A stretch of DNA of 64,000 nt, from assembly GCA_002842735.1 (NCBI GenBank), contig PHEB01000018.1, forward strand, positions 32,755 through 96,754. The letters run 5' to 3'. Under the pieces are notes generated by a model. The model had not been told where the DNA came from. It made no database searches and saw only the letters and a program-made list of their open reading frames with translations. The translations under genes and the position numbers were made by a program. This stretch comes from Alphaproteobacteria bacterium HGW-Alphaproteobacteria-7 (GTDB lineage: Bacteria; Pseudomonadota; Alphaproteobacteria; Sphingomonadales; Sphingomonadaceae). Positions 62,532 to 64,000 of this stretch are shown one piece after another; the stretch's first letter is position 1, and every line of letters begins with the position of its first letter.

Positions 62532-64000
62532 TGGCGGATATGCCTGACACCGCGCCCTCAAAGCGCCGCCGCTGGGGCAAGCGGCTTGGGTGGGCGCTGG
62601 CGCTGTTGCTCGCCCCGTTTGTGCTGGTTGCCGGGTTTCTGGCTACACCAATCGGTAAGCGTGTCATTGCGGATCAGATCGCTGCGGTCGCCCCGGCATC
62701 GGGCCTGCGTTTTACGGTCGGACGGATTGAAGGCGATATCTATAGCAAGGCGGTGCTGCGATCGGTCGAGGTAAGCGACCCCAAGGGCGTGTTCCTGACT
62801 ATTCCCGAAGTCCGCCTTGATTGGCGGCCGCTGCATTGGCTGTGGAGCGGGCTGGATATTCGCGAGGTCACAACCCGGCGCGGGCGGCTTGAACGGCTGC
62901 CCGAACTGCTGCCCGGCGATCCCGATGCACCATTGCTGCCCGATTTTGATATCCGAGTGGATAGGCTTGCGGTCGAAGACCTGGTGATTGCCAAGGGGGT
63001 GGCGACCGACAGCGATGAACGCGCCAACCTGCACGCCAAGGTCGACATCCGTAAAGGCCGCGCGCTGATTGATGCCAAGGCGCAATTGGGCGCGCAGGAT
63101 CGCATTACCCTGCTGCTGGATGCAGAACCTGATGGCGACCGCTTCGATCTTGATGGCGATTACCTTGCGCCTGCGGGCGGGGTGTTGGCCGGGCTTGCCG
63201 GGTTTGAGGCGGGCTATAGCGCCAAGGTGGCCGGGGACGGAACCTGGGCGCGCTGGCGCGGGGTGGCAGTGGCGCGGCGCATTGCAAAATCAGCCGATGG
63301 CGACAGGGTTTCAGCGCCAGTGGCGGCGTTCCAGATTTCCAATGATGCGGGGCGTTACGGCGTGCTGGGGCAGGTGCGCGCCGGATTGGGCGACCGAACC
63401 GTGATCGCGCGCTCTCTCGGCGATCAACTGTCGTTGGCCGCGAATTTTGCGCTCAAGGACAGCGTGATCGAAGGGCGCGTGGCGGCGGTATCCAACACGA
63501 TTGACCTGCGCAGCGGCGGGGTGGTTGATCTGGCGGACAAGGCGGTGGACGGCGCACGGGTGATGCTGACCTTGCGCGATCCCGATCTGCTTGGGGCAGG
63601 GTTGCGGCTGGAGGGTGCCAAGCTGGCCGCCAATCTCAGCGGTGATTTTGATGACCTGGCGATCAAGCATCGAATTGATGTTGCTCGGCTGCAATCGGGT
63701 GACGTGACAGCCGATGGGTTGGTGCAGGAAGGCAGCGCGCGGTTCAATGACAAGGCGATTTCAGTGCCGCTGGCGGTGACGGCTGAGCGGGTGACGACCG
63801 GCATTGCGCTGGCCGATCCGCGATTGGTCAAAGGGCGGCTGAGCGGCGCTCTGACCTATGATTTTGCGCGCCAGCGGCTTGATGCCGATAATGCCCGGAT
63901 CACCTTCCCCGGCCTTGAGGCGGTGCTGGCGCTGCGCGGCGATGTGGCCGCTGGAGCCTATGCGCTGGCGGGGCCGATAACCGCGCGCGGCCTCAAGATT
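62531..64000 (+). CDS. tamB: Translocation and assembly module subunit TamB, C-terminus cut by window edge
   Basis: TamB is an inner-membrane-anchored AsmA-like protein that spans the periplasm to TamA, forming a lipid-carrying beta groove. The 490 visible codons start [20 protein letters not shown] with one membrane helix (WALALLLAPFVLVAGFLATP). The N-terminal AsmA/TamB pattern follows: SGLRFTVGRIEGDIYSKAVL, LDWRPLHWLWSGLDIREVTT and many later strand repeats. The start ATG overlaps the tamA stop by one base (TGATG). The family is usually above 1200 residues, so more than half lies beyond the window. Confidence 0.92.
   Translation, partial: MADMPDTAPSKRRRWGKRLGWALALLLAPFVLVAGFLATPIGKRVIADQIAAVAPASGLRFTVGRIEGDIYSKAVLRSVEVSDPKGVFLTIPEVRLDWRPLHWLWSGLDIREVTTRRGRLERLPELLPGDPDAPLLPDFDIRVDRLAVEDLVIAKGVATDSDERANLHAKVDIRKGRALIDAKAQLGAQDRITLLLDAEPDGDRFDLDGDYLAPAGGVLAGLAGFEAGYSAKVAGDGTWARWRGVAVARRIAKSADGDRVSAPVAAFQISNDAGRYGVLGQVRAGLGDRTVIARSLGDQLSLAANFALKDSVIEGRVAAVSNTIDLRSGGVVDLADKAVDGARVMLTLRDPDLLGAGLRLEGAKLAANLSGDFDDLAIKHRIDVARLQSGDVTADGLVQEGSARFNDKAISVPLAVTAERVTTGIALADPRLVKGRLSGALTYDFARQRLDADNARITFPGLEAVLALRGDVAAGAYALAGPITARGLKI

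Noticed and set aside
1..64000. CRISPR arrays, prophage, insertion sequences, tRNA or rRNA genes, defence systems
   Set aside because: No regular repeat-spacer pattern, transposase, integrase, attachment site or cloverleaf was found when reading both strands.

Overview
The window looks like chromosomal DNA of a GC-rich alphaproteobacterium, most likely a sphingomonad of the Erythrobacteraceae type. This is inferred from gene content and order: the argS-SPOR-nagZ-scpAB-tatABC block, a ccoNOQP-ccoGHIS operon, a Tad pilus cluster, a large TonB receptor, and S46, M16 and S45 hydrolases. Nearly all of it is housekeeping or core-accessory DNA. I see no phage, insertion sequence, CRISPR array, rRNA or tRNA. 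The window cuts through one gene at each end (an S46 peptidase on the left, tamB on the right).

Region 1 (1-13.9 kb) is a low-oxygen respiration island. On the minus strand ccoN-ccoO-ccoQ-ccoP-ccoG-ccoH-ccoI-ccoS, a small unrecognised gene and hemN follow one another, mostly with overlapping start and stop codons. Upstream lies a Crp/Fnr-family regulator without the FNR cysteine cluster, then a divergent ompW. Two perfect FNR/FixK boxes and one half-degenerate box sit before ccoN, between the regulator and ompW, and before hemN. They suggest one local regulon: make the high-affinity oxidase, supply its copper and haem, and adjust the outer membrane.

Region 2 (13.9-36 kb) starts with a perfect parS centromere site. 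An acetyl-CoA synthetase gene follows that is broken by an apparent deletion of about 46 bases. Then come periplasmic hydrolases (M16, S45), clpB with a sigma-32-like promoter, a gluzincin peptidase with repeats, a TPR/oxygenase protein, a TonB receptor, and a thiolase/SDR/crotonase/MarR acyl-CoA degradation group with an operator-like site in front.

Region 3 (36-43.5 kb) is a Tad/Cpa pilus cluster (cpaA, B, C, D, E, tadB, tadC). It lacks the cpaF/tadA ATPase at its usual place and shows no flp pilin gene.

Region 4 (43.5-64 kb) carries metabolic and envelope genes: a lipase-like hydrolase with an FAD oxidoreductase, yegP, rnhA-thrB-ispH, argS to tatC, an amidohydrolase, threonine dehydratase, the leucyl/arginyl protein transferase, and tamA-tamB. 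Inverted-repeat elements occur in several intergenic gaps. All functional statements rest on reading motifs and gene order by eye; no database search was run.
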